64,000 nt of DNA from Melampsora larici-populina 98AG31 (taxonomy: Eukaryota; Basidiomycota; Pucciniomycetes; Pucciniales; Melampsoraceae). The DNA is taken from NCBI RefSeq assembly GCF_000204055.1, contig NW_006768806.1, forward strand, positions 625,431 to 689,430, in the 5' to 3' direction. This document shows positions 22,210 to 33,115 of the stretch, in pieces (the first letter of the stretch is position 1; the number at the start of each line of letters is the position of its first letter). The translations under genes and the position numbers were made by a program. A model generated the notes under the pieces. It was not told the origin of the DNA. It saw nothing but the letters and a program-made list of their open reading frames with translations, and did not search any database.

Positions 22210-24091
22210 TTACTCATTCCTCGAACGCATACCATGACGCGCGTTATGAGTCCAATGCGCCTTAGGATCTTTCTGCATCTCTTCAATTGCAGGTAGCTCA
22301 GACCAAGCTGGTCCAGCTGCGATGAGTCCAGCGGATCGAGCTAGGTTGGCATACTTCTTAACTTCTGATATTTTTCCAAATGAATTGTATGTCATTGTAG
22401 CAAGCGTATAAGCTTCTGCAATTCTGTCGTCAAATCGTTCCTGAAATGAGCGGAGAGAAAGTCATGTGAATCTCAAATCACCAATGTGAAAATGCGGCAT
22501 CAAACGAGGTGAGGAAATCGAATGCTAACCTCGCGGTAAAGTTGGATCAACCTATCGGCCATGTCTAGATTGGCTTTGGAGTCGTTGTTAAAATCGGTTA
22601 AATGACCCATGATGGTGTCAATTTCGTAGATGCGTTGATCGGACGCTCTGGACTCTTTGGGAGACATGCTACAATGAGTACATGTGCATTTGAAACCATA
22701 GTGTGCGATTGCTGTTTGTCGCTCCGCTTTGGAAGCCTTCATGTCACGATCTAAAGTTTGGATGTTCCTGTCAGAAAAGCATTAGTGACTCGAACTGAAG
22801 AAGTGTTACATACATGCGATCGTGATTTCTTCACCCAGTGCGATGTCCCGAACGGCGGATATGTAAACACGCATGGTTTTATTATCAAAATAGAAAGCGG
22901 AGCTGCGTGGTGGATAAGTTGTTAGTAATTCAACTCACGGTATCATCATGCGGTGAGTGGATGATAGGAAAAAGGGAAAAGAAGCACAAACTTGGGACGG
23001 CATTCGTGGTTGAATATCGAGGGTTCAGGTACAACTGCATAGTGAAGGACACGCTCGTCGCCACCGTGATGGCTTTCAAACGCGTTACGTTCGATTGCTG
23101 ATTGGACAAGAGCTGCTCTGGTATGGCCAACGGAATCCAACTTTCGAAGGCGTGATTGAGTGGAGTAGGGTAGCAGATCAAAAGCTAATACACAGATATC
23201 ATCAAAGTTTTGGCGATTGTAAGCCGATGTTTCCATGTCGATGACAGTAGCAGCATGGTCTGAAATGATCAATTCGCCTTTGGAGATCACGCGAGTAGCA
23301 AGTGCACCATTACCTTTGCCAGGGAGCGGTGTGATGGCGAAGGGCACTGATGCGCGGTCTGCTTTGGTGACCACATTGGAGTTCGAGTTGAAGACCGGAA
23401 GCTGAGAAATCTCATCTCTGAGGATTGATGGTCGAGTGAAAATCGAAATCCCTCTTCCGTCAGAGAAATCGGTGTCAACGTAAAGACAATGCTCTTCTTC
23501 GCCTGGAAAACTATTTTCGAAGCATTCGTGCTGTGCGAAGTTCCCTATCTTCGGGAGCTGACGTGACTCCGATATGCTTTTGGTTGGAGTGGTTGGGGCG
23601 ATTAAATCGGTGGCATTGCACATATAGGATTGCTGGCCGGGCGTGGTGCCAAGAACGTCCATAAAAGGCACGACTGGACTTCGCAAGGATTCGGGGCGAG
23701 ACTGAGTAGCATCACACATACAAGATTGTGGACTTGATGTGGAACCATAAAGATCTAGCGAAAGGACTGTGGTGCCAAAAACATCGAGCGAATGGACTGG
23801 ACTTCGAAGGGAGTCGAGACGTGGCTGGATAGCATTACACACATAGGGTTGTGGGGCCGGTGAGATGCCGAAAATATTCAGGGGAGGTACTGGACTTTGA
23901 AAGGAGTCGAGACGCGCCTGCCTAGCATTGCAGATTCGCGGGGCCGGTGAGGTGTCAAAAGTATTCAGCGGAGGTACTGGACTTCGAAGTGTGTCAAGGC
24001 GAGGTTGATGTGATGGGTATCCACAATAAACTTGGGACAAGACACAGCCGACCGTGATGTATGTGAGTTGGGCATTCAAAGAGGCTACCAT
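22210..24091 (-). CDS. SET-domain protein with hydrophobic N-terminus and four Cys-repeats (copy 1)
   Basis: This is a candidate protein-lysine methyltransferase. Four exons (24091-22992, 22912-22814, 22750-22530, 22440-22210) join in phase. Residues 1-24 (MVASLNAQLTYITVGCVLSQ..) form a hydrophobic, signal-like segment. About four repeats of the type RLDSLRSPVPPLD-FG-T-P-QSYMCNA follow (residues about 30-160). Then comes EHCLYVDTDFSDGRGISIF and a SMYD-like SET domain: GKGNGALATRVISKGELI, the motif NHECRPN made across intron 1, GEEITIAY across intron 2, and the post-SET Cys cluster YGFKCTCTHC. The C-terminal helices end GMRSRNE. The AdoMet-binding and catalytic residues are therefore present. 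Related fungal SET proteins with a secretion-type leader exist, but secretion here is inferred from a weak leader without basic residues. Confidence 0.8.
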
Positions 24092-24948
24092 GTCAGGTAA
24101 CTGGTTGTGTGTGTTCGGAAGTGCTGTGTGATATGCTGATCAAACTGATGGGTTCGGTGGATTATTGGGCTTGATTGATGGGATTCGGGAAGAAGAAATG
24201 GGAAAGAGGTGCGATCAAAGGACACAAGAGGTTTTACATTTCTCATCTGAACCATGGGAAGCTCAGCGTTGACTTTCAAATCGTCCCACTAGTGTAAATG
24301 CTTACTTCATTTTGGCCTAGTCGCACTACGGTTGGTCATGACTCAAACATTTATATCCTTCAAGTTACGCAGCCCTCCGATCACAGCCTCGTATCAGTTT
24401 TCATACAAACAAACACATCAAAGCTCAGATGGCACACGAGCAATATTCTCCAACTCCAGCTCAATTATGACTGGCAGTGGGCTTCAACATCTGGAGTAAG
24501 TGGGCTGAGCTGTAAGATGACAATCCTCAAATCAGCCGACTCAACAAAATCGATATCGCCCAGCCATATTTGTCTAACGGGATAGAGCGAGCGATTCGAA
24601 CAAGACGTCGCTCGTGGTGGTGGAAGTTTTGGTTAGCTACTTTTGATCAACGACGTAGAGCGCGGAAACGGCTGCGTGGAGACCGTTTTGTTAAGCTTGA
24701 CTATGTGTATGCTAGGCATTTTCAATCCTTGTAAGAATGAGCCTGGTGCGCACAGGAGACGCTTAAAAGTCAGAGAAATGATTGCAAGCGTATGGGTCCA
24801 AATCTTGATCGACTCAGTGTCTAGGTTGTTCATTTTTGCAGACAGAGTTTGCCTCACAATCAAAAGTCTATCTAGATTCAGTGAAGGATTCTGTAGATAT
24901 GTATCTCTATATGTACAAATGATCAAAACATTCGCATATATCCGCTAA
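24092..24948. other. Intergenic between SET copies 1 and 2
   Basis: The 24.26-24.35 kb stretch resembles the upstream flank of copies 2 and 3 (words such as TTGGCC..AGTCG and GGTCATGA). The 24.80-24.90 kb stretch resembles the downstream flank of copy 3 (GTGTCTAGGTTGTTCATTTTT, with a run of matches). No separate gene is seen. Confidence 0.5.
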
Positions 24949-26638
24949 TCAAGGCTCTTCTAACTGATTCGATTTCTGCCTCGAACGCATACCTTGACGT
25001 GTGTTATAAGTCCAATGTGTCTGAGGATGTTCCAAGAACTCCTCAATTGCAGGTAACTCAGACCATTCAGGTCCAGCGACAAGGATTCCAGCGGACCGAG
25101 CTAAGGCGGCATGTTTCTTAACTCCTTCTATTTCTCCAAATGAATTGTATGTCATTGTGGCAAGCGTATAAGCTTCTGCCATTAGGCCGTCAAGCCGTTC
25201 CTGAATGAGTGGAAAGAAAGTCGTATGATTAAAATGTACTTGAAAGTGTGATATTATGCGCTGTGTGAAGGGATCGGATGCAAACCTCGTGGTAGAGTTG
25301 AATCAGCCTATCTGCTGTATCTAGATTAGCTTTGGATTTGTAGGTATAGTCGTCTAGATGAGCCAGAATGGCGTCAATTTCTTCGATGCGCTGGTCGGAC
25401 GCTCTGGACTCTTCATCAGACATGCTACAATGACTACATGTACATGAGAAGCCGTAATGTGCAATCGCGGCTTGTCGGCCCGCTCTGGATGCTTTCATAG
25501 CACGGTCTAGAGTATGAAATTTGTTGTCAGAAAGATAGCTGCGGTACTGAGACGGAAGAAGTGAAGTGTTAGGTACACGCAATCGTAATCTCTTCCCCTA
25601 AGGCAATGTCCCGAACGGCGTGTGCGTAGACTCGCAGGGTTTTATCATCGAAATAGAAAGCCGAACTGCGTGATTCGTACGTCGTTAGTAATTCAAACGT
25701 CGACATTAGCACGCTTAAAGTCAGATACTGGAAAGACTCAAGTGAAAGACACACTTGGGACGACATTCATGGTTGAATACTGAAGGTTCAGGTACAACTG
25801 CATAGTGAAGCACCTCCTCACGACCGCGGTGAGACCCAAACGCATTACGTTGAATGGCTGTACGGACACGATCTGTTTTGTTATGACCGACTCCGTGCAA
25901 CTTCCTGAGACTTGATTCGGTAGGCGCGGGTAACAAATCAAAAGCCGAGACACAAATATCATCAAAGTCGCGGCGACGGAAAGCTGCGAATTCCATGATG
26001 ATGACAGCGGCAGCATGATCTGAGTTGATCAGTTCACCTTTGAGAATTTGACGTGTAGCAAGGGCACCATTACCCTTCGCGACGATCGGGGTGACGTTGT
26101 ATGCCACTGATTCGCGCTCTGCTTGAGTGACCACAAAAGCTTTCGATTTGAAGATCGGGAGTTCAGAGATATCTTCTTTGAGGATTGATGGGCGCGTGAG
26201 GATCGACATTCCTCTTCCATCGGAGAAGTCGGTGTCAACATAAAGACAGTGTTCTTCTTCACCTTCAAAGATATTTTCAAAGCACTTGTGCTGTGTAAAA
26301 CTTCCTATTTTCGGGAGGTCATCAGGCTCTGAGAGGGATTTGTGTGGAGTGCTTTGTGCGATTAGATCGGTCGCATTGCACATATAAGATTGTGGGCTCG
26401 AAGTGGTGCCAAAAACATCTGGTGGAGGGACTGGACTTTGTAGGGAGTCGAGACGAGCCTGCGTGGCATTGCACGTATAAGATTGCGAGCGAGGTGTGGT
26501 ACCAAAAACATCCAGCGATGGGACTGAACTTCGAAGGGAGTCGAGGCGACGCTGATCTAATTGGTGCCCGCAATAAACTTGTGACAGGATGTAGGCGGCC
26601 ATTGTGTATCTGAGTCGCGCATTGAAATGGGCTACCAT
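24949..26638 (-). CDS. SET-domain protein with two Cys-repeats (copy 2)
   Basis: A paralogue of the gene at 22.2-24.1 kb in the same orientation, with the same exon structure. The start MVAHFNARLRYTMAAYILSQ (ATG at 26638) is chosen by alignment to the other copies; an ATG nine bases upstream is also possible. Only two Cys-repeats are present before the conserved EHCLYVDTDFSDGRGMSIL block. The SET motifs GKGNGALATRQILKGELI, NHECRP(N) across intron 1, GEEITIA(Y) across intron 2 and YGFSCTCSHC are all intact. The C-terminus is longer than in copy 1 (..GMRSRQKSNQLEEP). Intergenic DNA on both sides resembles that of the other copies, indicating segmental duplication. Confidence 0.8.
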
Positions 26639-27189
26639 ATCAGGCAATTGATATTTATATTGTTGGACAGTGTTACGTGAGATGTTGGGCGAAGCGATGG
26701 GTCAGGAGGTTGATTGTGCTGAAATTGATCGGCGTGGACACGAAGAGTCGAGGAGAGGTGGAATTGAAGGCCTTTACAATCTGCATCCTAGCGCTGGGGA
26801 AACTGTGGTCAGCGTTGATGCTGATCACCTTGTCCAGCTACTGTAAATGACCACTCATTTGGCCCAGTCGTAAGTCCTATCCGTCAAGTACATATAAACT
26901 TTGGCAGCACTCGAGTCTCCACTGACAGACTTGGGCCAGTTCGATTCGTACAAGGACACTTGGCCAATCTCAATGTTGATTGCGGCCGACTGCGGATTTC
27001 TAGTCGATATCCGGACGTGACATATTCAGATAAAACAGCAGTCGTTCTCGCATCGAAGAAGTCTGAGCAGATTTGTTGGAATGATGCACATGGAAGGCTA
27101 GCGCCAATACAGCCTATCATAGGCCGTTTAACCCACTTCCCGTCGGGCGAGAGAGGAGGGAGGTTAGACATGACTCGGTTAATTCCTGA

Positions 27190-27262
27190 TCTCATCGAGA
27201 TTCTTTTAAAAACTTGTTTCCTGCGCTATTTTCTTTGTCTGTAGTTGAAATCGAGCGATATT
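27190..27262. repeat. Remnant SET-gene 3' flank at the edge of the transposon island
   Basis: About 74 bases here match 39646-39721 at roughly 80 percent (shared words TTTTAAAAA, TTGTTTC, GTAG-TGAAATCGA-CGATAT). At 39.7 kb this sequence is the 3' flank of SET copy 3, whereas here it lies 5' of copy 2. The simplest reading is that another tandem SET copy stood here before the 27.4-39.6 kb island formed. Confidence 0.5.
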
Positions 27263-27445
27263 TTTTTGGTATAACTTATTTCGAAACTTTCGCAAAGACT
27301 TTTGTGAGGCATTATCAATTTGAGCTTGATGAGTTAAAGCGGTTCAGAGGTAGCGCGATGGAAGTGAAGTAGCGGGGGAATTTATAATGATTACCGCGTA
27401 CCGATAACAACACTTCTGAAACTCTCAAGGGGCTTAACACATTAA

Positions 27446-28080
27446 AAATCCTAGGCTAAAATGCCTAGGGTAAATAATTGTCTTGACCATGATAACACAA
27501 ACAACACCCTACGGGGTGGCTAGCGGACAACATAAAAAATGACAAACTAGAGAAATTGATAATAAAGCTAAAAAAGTTAAAAAATGAAACTGAATCTTCG
27601 ACATAAACTAAAAGATAACCTTCTGAAAAAATAAAAAGAAATAAGACAACCACAACCAAAAACCTTTGCCAAATGAACAATATAAAAAGAAACAACAAAA
27701 CAACAAAAAAAAATGTAAGAAAAAGAATTGCAACTTAATCGTAATAAAAAACTCATAGCAGAGAATAAAATAAACCAAACAGCTCAAAAAAGAAAGTATG
27801 AAAATAGACAAAGAAAGATAAAAAAGGAAAAAATGGAACAGGGTGGGTGGGACGCAAAAGAATACGCGTAAGATAGCAACTTATAGGCGATAAATCGACG
27901 AAAGTAAACGCAATGGGATAGAAAAGTCGGAAATTGGTAAAGAGCTATGACATCATCAATGATGAGTGGTAAAATAGATAGAAAGAAGTCCAACCCGTCA
28001 GTGACATGTCGTAAGTAATAAATTCCAAATTTTCTCTCATTCCATTCCGTTAATAACAAGTTTACAGTGGCTGTGGAGAG
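27446..28080 (-). mobile_element. Older, diverged terminal block of a Ngaro-like element
   Basis: The block 27446-27535 resembles the B repeat and adjoining ACGGGGCGG-TAGCGG sequence at 28208-28280. The 27830-28070 stretch resembles the A repeat at 28525-28740 (GGGTGGGTGGG, CAATGGGATA, GACATCAT, CATTCC-GTTAATAACAAGTT). Order and spacing are the same, so this is a decayed B-spacer-A end of a related element immediately beside the younger copy. Confidence 0.6.
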
Positions 28081-28128
28081 CCAGATGAGTCAAAACTACA
28101 AAACTGCAAAATTGCACATGATATTAGA

Positions 28129-28259
28129 GAAACGTGGATAAGTAAAACTTACTAAAGAACTTAAAAGAATATTCCACAAATTGTGGCACGAGTTTTGGGC
28201 GACATCCCAAGGCATAATGCCCCGGGTAATAATATTCTTCAACATAATAAACAACCCCT
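28129..28259 (-). repeat. B2 split direct repeat (outer end)
   Basis: 131 bp, identical to 28741-28871. Its outer base (28129) is one end of the element. Confidence 0.93.
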
Positions 28260-28524
28260 ACGGGGCGGTAGCGGAACAATAGCTCAGACTAATAAAAAAC
28301 AACCAACTACATTTTGAAAAAAAAGGAAATAATAACCATGAAACTGATTTTTCTTCGCTGCTTTTTTTTTTTAAAAAACAACCTTGATAAATGTAAAATA
28401 GAAACCATAATGATAATAAACGTTTTTTTTTGAGAGAGAAATATAAAGCAAATAATCTTTGAATCTTAAATTTTAAATGAGGAATATAAAAATAAAAGAA
28501 TACCTAAGGGAAGCGGTGGGTGGG

Positions 28525-28740
28525 CTAAAAAGAAAAACTAGAAAGTGAAGACTTTCTGACAATAGTGAACTCAATGGGATAATGTCGGACAAAGGTAAAC
28601 TGGATGGTAAACTGGATGACATCATTTGTCAAAAATCACAATAACCTGTAAGATATCCGATGTCATTAGTGTAAAAGTTACATGATGTAAAGTCCGAATT
28701 ATCCCGTTCCCCTTTGTTAATAACAAGTTACCAACCACAA
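28525..28740 (-). repeat. A2 split direct repeat
   Basis: 216 bp, matching 34672-34887 with four substitutions. It abuts B1 without a gap at 28740/28741. Confidence 0.93.
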
Positions 28741-28871
28741 GAAACGTGGATAAGTAAAACTTACTAAAGAACTTAAAAGAATATTCCACAAATTGTGGCA
28801 CGAGTTTTGGGCGACATCCCAAGGCATAATGCCCCGGGTAATAATATTCTTCAACATAATAAACAACCCCT
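28741..28871 (-). repeat. B1 split direct repeat (inner)
   Basis: 131 bp, identical to B2. Its junction with A2 (CCACAA|GAAACGTGG on the plus strand) should be the recombination site of the circular intermediate. Confidence 0.93.
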
Positions 28872-29129
28872 CTCCGACCCGCCTATAAACAGGTAATCCG
28901 AAGAGTGGTGAAGTAGGAGAGAATAGAAATCAATATATTAGTAACGAATTGACCACAATGTGCCCAAAAATAATACTCGCAGCTTATAATAAGCAAATTA
29001 AAATCAACAGCAATGAAAGCCGGATAAAAGGCAATAATTACCATGCAAATATAATTAAGCATAATAGCTTTGAATAAAAACTGAAACCATAGCTTTGCTG
29101 GAATATTAAATAGAAATGGAAACTTACCT

Positions 29130-30149
29130 TTAAATGAATGAAACCTTCGCACCAACATGGGAAGAATGCCCAATTACATGATTCTGGTTTTCAGGTAAAC
29201 GTAATGCCACATGCCCACGCACATAAGTCAAAAAAGCCTCTGATGACCATCTTCCTGCGCTTTTGATGGAATCCATGGAAGCACCAGCTTGAGCCAACGC
29301 AGTTGCTCCTCCAGATCAAAGAGAGTGGCCCAAAAATGATTTATTGAAATGCTGATGAAATCGTGATAAAAACCATTTACGAGAAGGAGAACAACCAGAT
29401 GAGGTAATGAAAAGTTCAGAGGCCGCCATAAACAGTGTATCTCTGGAACACAAATATGATTTTAATAATAAGACTGGACAAGCCGACGTATTCTCGAAAG
29501 ATTGAATGATAATCGGAGCACCAATAAAAGTCGAGTCGCATTTTGAATATGGGAGGTGATATTGAATGAACTTTTTGCAACTTGAAAATTGAAGGGATGA
29601 TCTTAAAATGATTTTCTTTGCATCGAGTAGAAACTCGGAGTCGGGAACAGTTAATTCGCCTAATTGATGAAGGCCACCAAAGCCAATTCCTAATAATGCT
29701 AAGAATAATTTGTCATTGTGAGAATTACCAGAATTAGACTTGACGAGTTCAATTTGATTAAGTGAAAGGGGATTTTTTCTGACTACAGGTTTTGAATACT
29801 CTTTTATGCACGCCTTCATTGTATCCTTGACGTCTTGATGAAGTGTTTGACAAACAATTAAAGGAAAATTAAGTTTAAATATATGACAAATGCCAACTAA
29901 ATAAGCCTGCACAGATCTTGGAGAAATAGAACGACTAGCAAAAGAAATGAAATCACATAAGTTTTGGACATTCGGAACAAAATCGAGTTTAAATAAAATA
30001 CAGAAATTTGCAAAGCTTTTAAACCCTGATTTGTACTTAATGAGAGAAGATTTGCATATAGTAGAACATTTATCCTTGCTTGATAATTTCTGTAAATCGG
30101 CTAAACTAATGTTTTTGATGGGTGATTTCTTCATGAAAGATCGACCCAT
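29130..30149 (-). pseudogene. Ngaro tyrosine recombinase, broken at catalytic arginines
   Basis: The frame starts MGRSFMKKSP and reads SAM-like and catalytic regions. In the box that should read HxxR the Arg codon is TGA (GHSL-stop-SGGATALAQAG at about 29316), after which the frame continues through GRWSSEAFLTYVRGH, which has the Tyr, to a TAA at 29130-29132. The first catalytic Arg, expected in a G-G-L-R-x-L-G-E-L context, is His (GGLHQLGEL). Both changes are single C-to-T type transitions (CGA to TGA; CGT to CAT read from the other strand). The protein cannot work as it stands. Confidence 0.8.
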
Positions 30150-31855
30150 GGTTGAATATGAGAGTTTGAGATAGAAAGATTCGCTTTTAAACCACCTGAA
30201 GCTAAACCTGAATCAACTTTTAAATAAGAAATGGAAATTGCATCAGTGGCAATGCACATTTCACTATAATCTTGCTCCGATAAAAGTTCTTTTTGCCTAG
30301 AAAGTTTGTTGGCAGATTTGTTACTGTCTCCTGAAATATGCATGACTCTAACATCAGCCTTGGCAATCAATAAACGGTTAATGCAATAACGAAATAACGG
30401 TCGAACGATCCAATTAGGACAATGGGATGAAAAAAGATCTACGACTAATTTATTGTCTGAATGAATAAAAATTCTTTTTGAACCTTGATTAATCCCTATG
30501 TCAATAGCTGAAACGACACCTAGCAGTTCGGCCCAGAAGATGTTTCAATCTGGTGGGGGAAGAATAAAATAGAAACCTAAACAAGGACCAGGTTCCCAAA
30601 TGCCTAACCCTGTCATACAGGCATCTGAATAGAAAACCGCATCTGCTTCTGTCAAACCCCATCTTGAAGAATCTAAAAATCTTACACCATCTGAAGCTTT
30701 GAAAATTTTTATTAACCAGCGTAGGTCTTGTTGAATTTCTTTATTTAAATGAATTTTTAAAAATCTTTGATTTTTCCCTGAAATTTTCTCGTATGAACTT
30801 TGAAGTGCGAACCTTCCCCAGGGCATCGAGGTACAAGCTCATGACGCGTGACCGAGAATTTCCTGCCATGATTTTAAAGAATGTTGAGGCTGTGAAACAA
30901 AATCATCCACCGTTTTAATTAGATTAAGTTTTTTGTCAGGATGCAAATAGAAAACCATTTTCTCGGAATCCACCACGTGACCTATGATCTCTATAATTGG
31001 TCCATGAATCTGCTTCTTCCAAACCCATGGAATACCTAATATGTCAAACAAGTTTAATAATTTTGCCTGAGGAGTCGGAATTCGATGACCTTTAAATGAA
31101 ATGAAATGTCTCGCTGAACATACAGACCAAACATCGTCCATCATATTGTTCATATACTTAATTCCAAAGACAAATTCGGCTATCCAAAGAACTAACGAGA
31201 AGACCCCACACCAAATGTGAGGTGAAGCTGAAGATCTAAATGTTAGCATGAAATCCGCTCTAAATTTCTTTCTGATTCTATATATTTGCCAAATTTGATA
31301 TTGTTTATGAAGAGGTATAATTCTAAAAGCACTTTCCACATCTGATTTAAACAATACCACCTCTCCAAATTCTTTTTTCATATTGATTAAAAAAGGGATA
31401 AAGGTCTTGAGGGAATTGTAAGTAACTTGAATGTTATCTTTGTCGATGATATCATTAGGTGAAGGTCTTCCCGCACTCATATTAGAGCAGACTCTCATTT
31501 TTAACGAGTCTTTCTTTGACACCATAAGAAGGGGAATCACTTTCATTCCTAATAACAAAGTTGAAAACTCCTCTGAAAATCTACCTTTGTCAATCTCCTC
31601 TTGACATTGATTCTCTAGGATTAATTGATGTTCGTCACATGAAATATGATTTGGACCATCGATTACCTCCGATGATGGAAGTGCTGAACTGGGCCAGAAA
31701 CCTTCCTTTAGACCTTTTATAACTGAATTGACAAAAAGCCAATTTGGGTGGTCTACTAAAAGAGTTTCTAGTTTATCAACTTGAATAGGAGTCTTTATTT
31801 TGAATAAGTAATGATATTGTTTCAAAACATAAGCTGTGTCCTTTTCAATTTCCAA
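30131..31855 (-). pseudogene. Ngaro RT-RNase H, two in-frame TGA codons
   Basis: One continuous frame covers RT (MRVCSNMSAGRPSPND, FKSDVESAFRIIPL, MNNMMDDVWS as a variant of YxDD) and RNase H (FYSDACMTGLGIW, FIHSDNKLVV, ISGDSNKSANKLSRQ). It is interrupted only by TGA at 30839-30841 (after LGHAS) and TGA at 30545-30547 (after LPPPD). An acceptor-like TTCCAG just upstream of 31870 suggests that the exon is reached by splicing from gag. Its 3' end overlaps the recombinase start, usual for compact elements. Confidence 0.8.
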
Positions 31856-31938
31856 TGATGGAGCATCTGGAAATGGTCAAGCGTATAAGCTAGATTCGAT
31901 AGCCGGGGAACAGCCAATTGGGTTTACCCCATCCCAGA

Positions 31939-32754
31939 CACTACACAAAATGTAATCTTTACCGGGCGGTAAAGAAAACTACTGACATAGAAAAATCCTG
32001 AGGCAACAGGAAGAGAGCTAAAAATCTGAAAAAATATGCACCTTGTTCCTAGATGTTGGGGTGTGATGATGAGTATTTTTTTGTATTTTACACACAGATA
32101 TTGGTTAGTCTACTAACAATAAAGGCTGAGAATCATCAAAATCCCACCTGTAACAATACCTGAAATTTGACCCATGATTTTGAAGAGAGGATTTTGAAAT
32201 CTTCAAACATCAATACCTTTTGCAGTTCTAAATCAAATCACTCGATTTTAAGTTTATCAAAAAGGTGAGTCTTTCCTTTACATTTATCATTGAGACATCA
32301 CATCTGTAGCCGGTCTACAAAAGATCCTACAGAGCAATTCATGCAGAACTGTTTGAGCATATGTAGAGCGTTTACATGACTAAATAACACCTTACTGCCT
32401 TTATTAAGTGTAAAGGAGAATGGTTCAGCTTTTGACTGAGCCAAAAATTGAGTTGTTTGGAGCAGAATTGCAGAAGTTGTTGTAGTTTTTAGACCACAAA
32501 ATATTGTCTTCATGATCATGACCCAAATTTCAGGTATTGTTACAGGTGGGTTTTTGATGATTTTCAGCCTTTATTTTTAGTACACTAACCAATATCTGTG
32601 TGTAAAATACAAAAAAATACTCATCATCACACCCCAACATCTAGGAACAAGGTGCATATTTTTCCAGATTTTTAGCTCTCTTCCTGTTGCCTCAGGAGTT
32701 TTCTATGTCAGTAGTTTTCTTTACCGCCCGGTAAAGATTACATTTTGTGTAGTG
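31939..32754. mobile_element. CACTA-like foldback element, 816 bp, nested in the Ngaro copy
   Basis: It begins CACTACACAAAATG and ends with the exact inverse. The arms stay complementary for about 230 bp at high identity, and more weakly for about 350 bp, so nearly the whole element folds on itself. AGA is duplicated immediately outside both ends (31936-31938, 32755-32757). A CACTA terminus with a 3-bp target duplication is the signature of the CACTA (En/Spm) superfamily. There is no transposase, so it is non-autonomous. It sits between the gag and RT frames of the retrotransposon. Confidence 0.85.
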
Positions 32755-33115
32755 AGATGTAGCCTCGTAATTTTTTTTGATCTGGATCAATCGCCAGATT
32801 AATCTCTTTGTTTACAGATATTAGCTCCAAAAAATCCGTTCTAAATATTAACTCAAACGTCAGAATTCTTTGGATACAAAGCGCAATGAAAACATTCCTT
32901 CCAGAGAAAATGACAAAATAAAATAGAGAAATACCAACCCCATGGAAATTTTTTTATCTGTATTAGACATGCTCACAACCTGGGTGTTCCTTCCTACATC
33001 CCTTAACGTTCTGTAAACACTTAAATGTCAGAATAAATATCCACATAATATGCAGAAAACTCTAACATAACAAGATGATTTTGTTTGGAATTGGGAATAG
33101 TGAAATAAGAAACAC

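Noticed and set aside
27465..28059. Hydrophobic minus-strand frames suggesting membrane peptides
   Set aside because: AT-rich DNA read as Phe/Leu/Ile runs; the stretch is explained as a decayed Ngaro end.
28883..29173. Hydrophobic frame at the 3' end of the Ngaro element
   Set aside because: Overlaps the recombinase C-terminus in another frame and is compositional.
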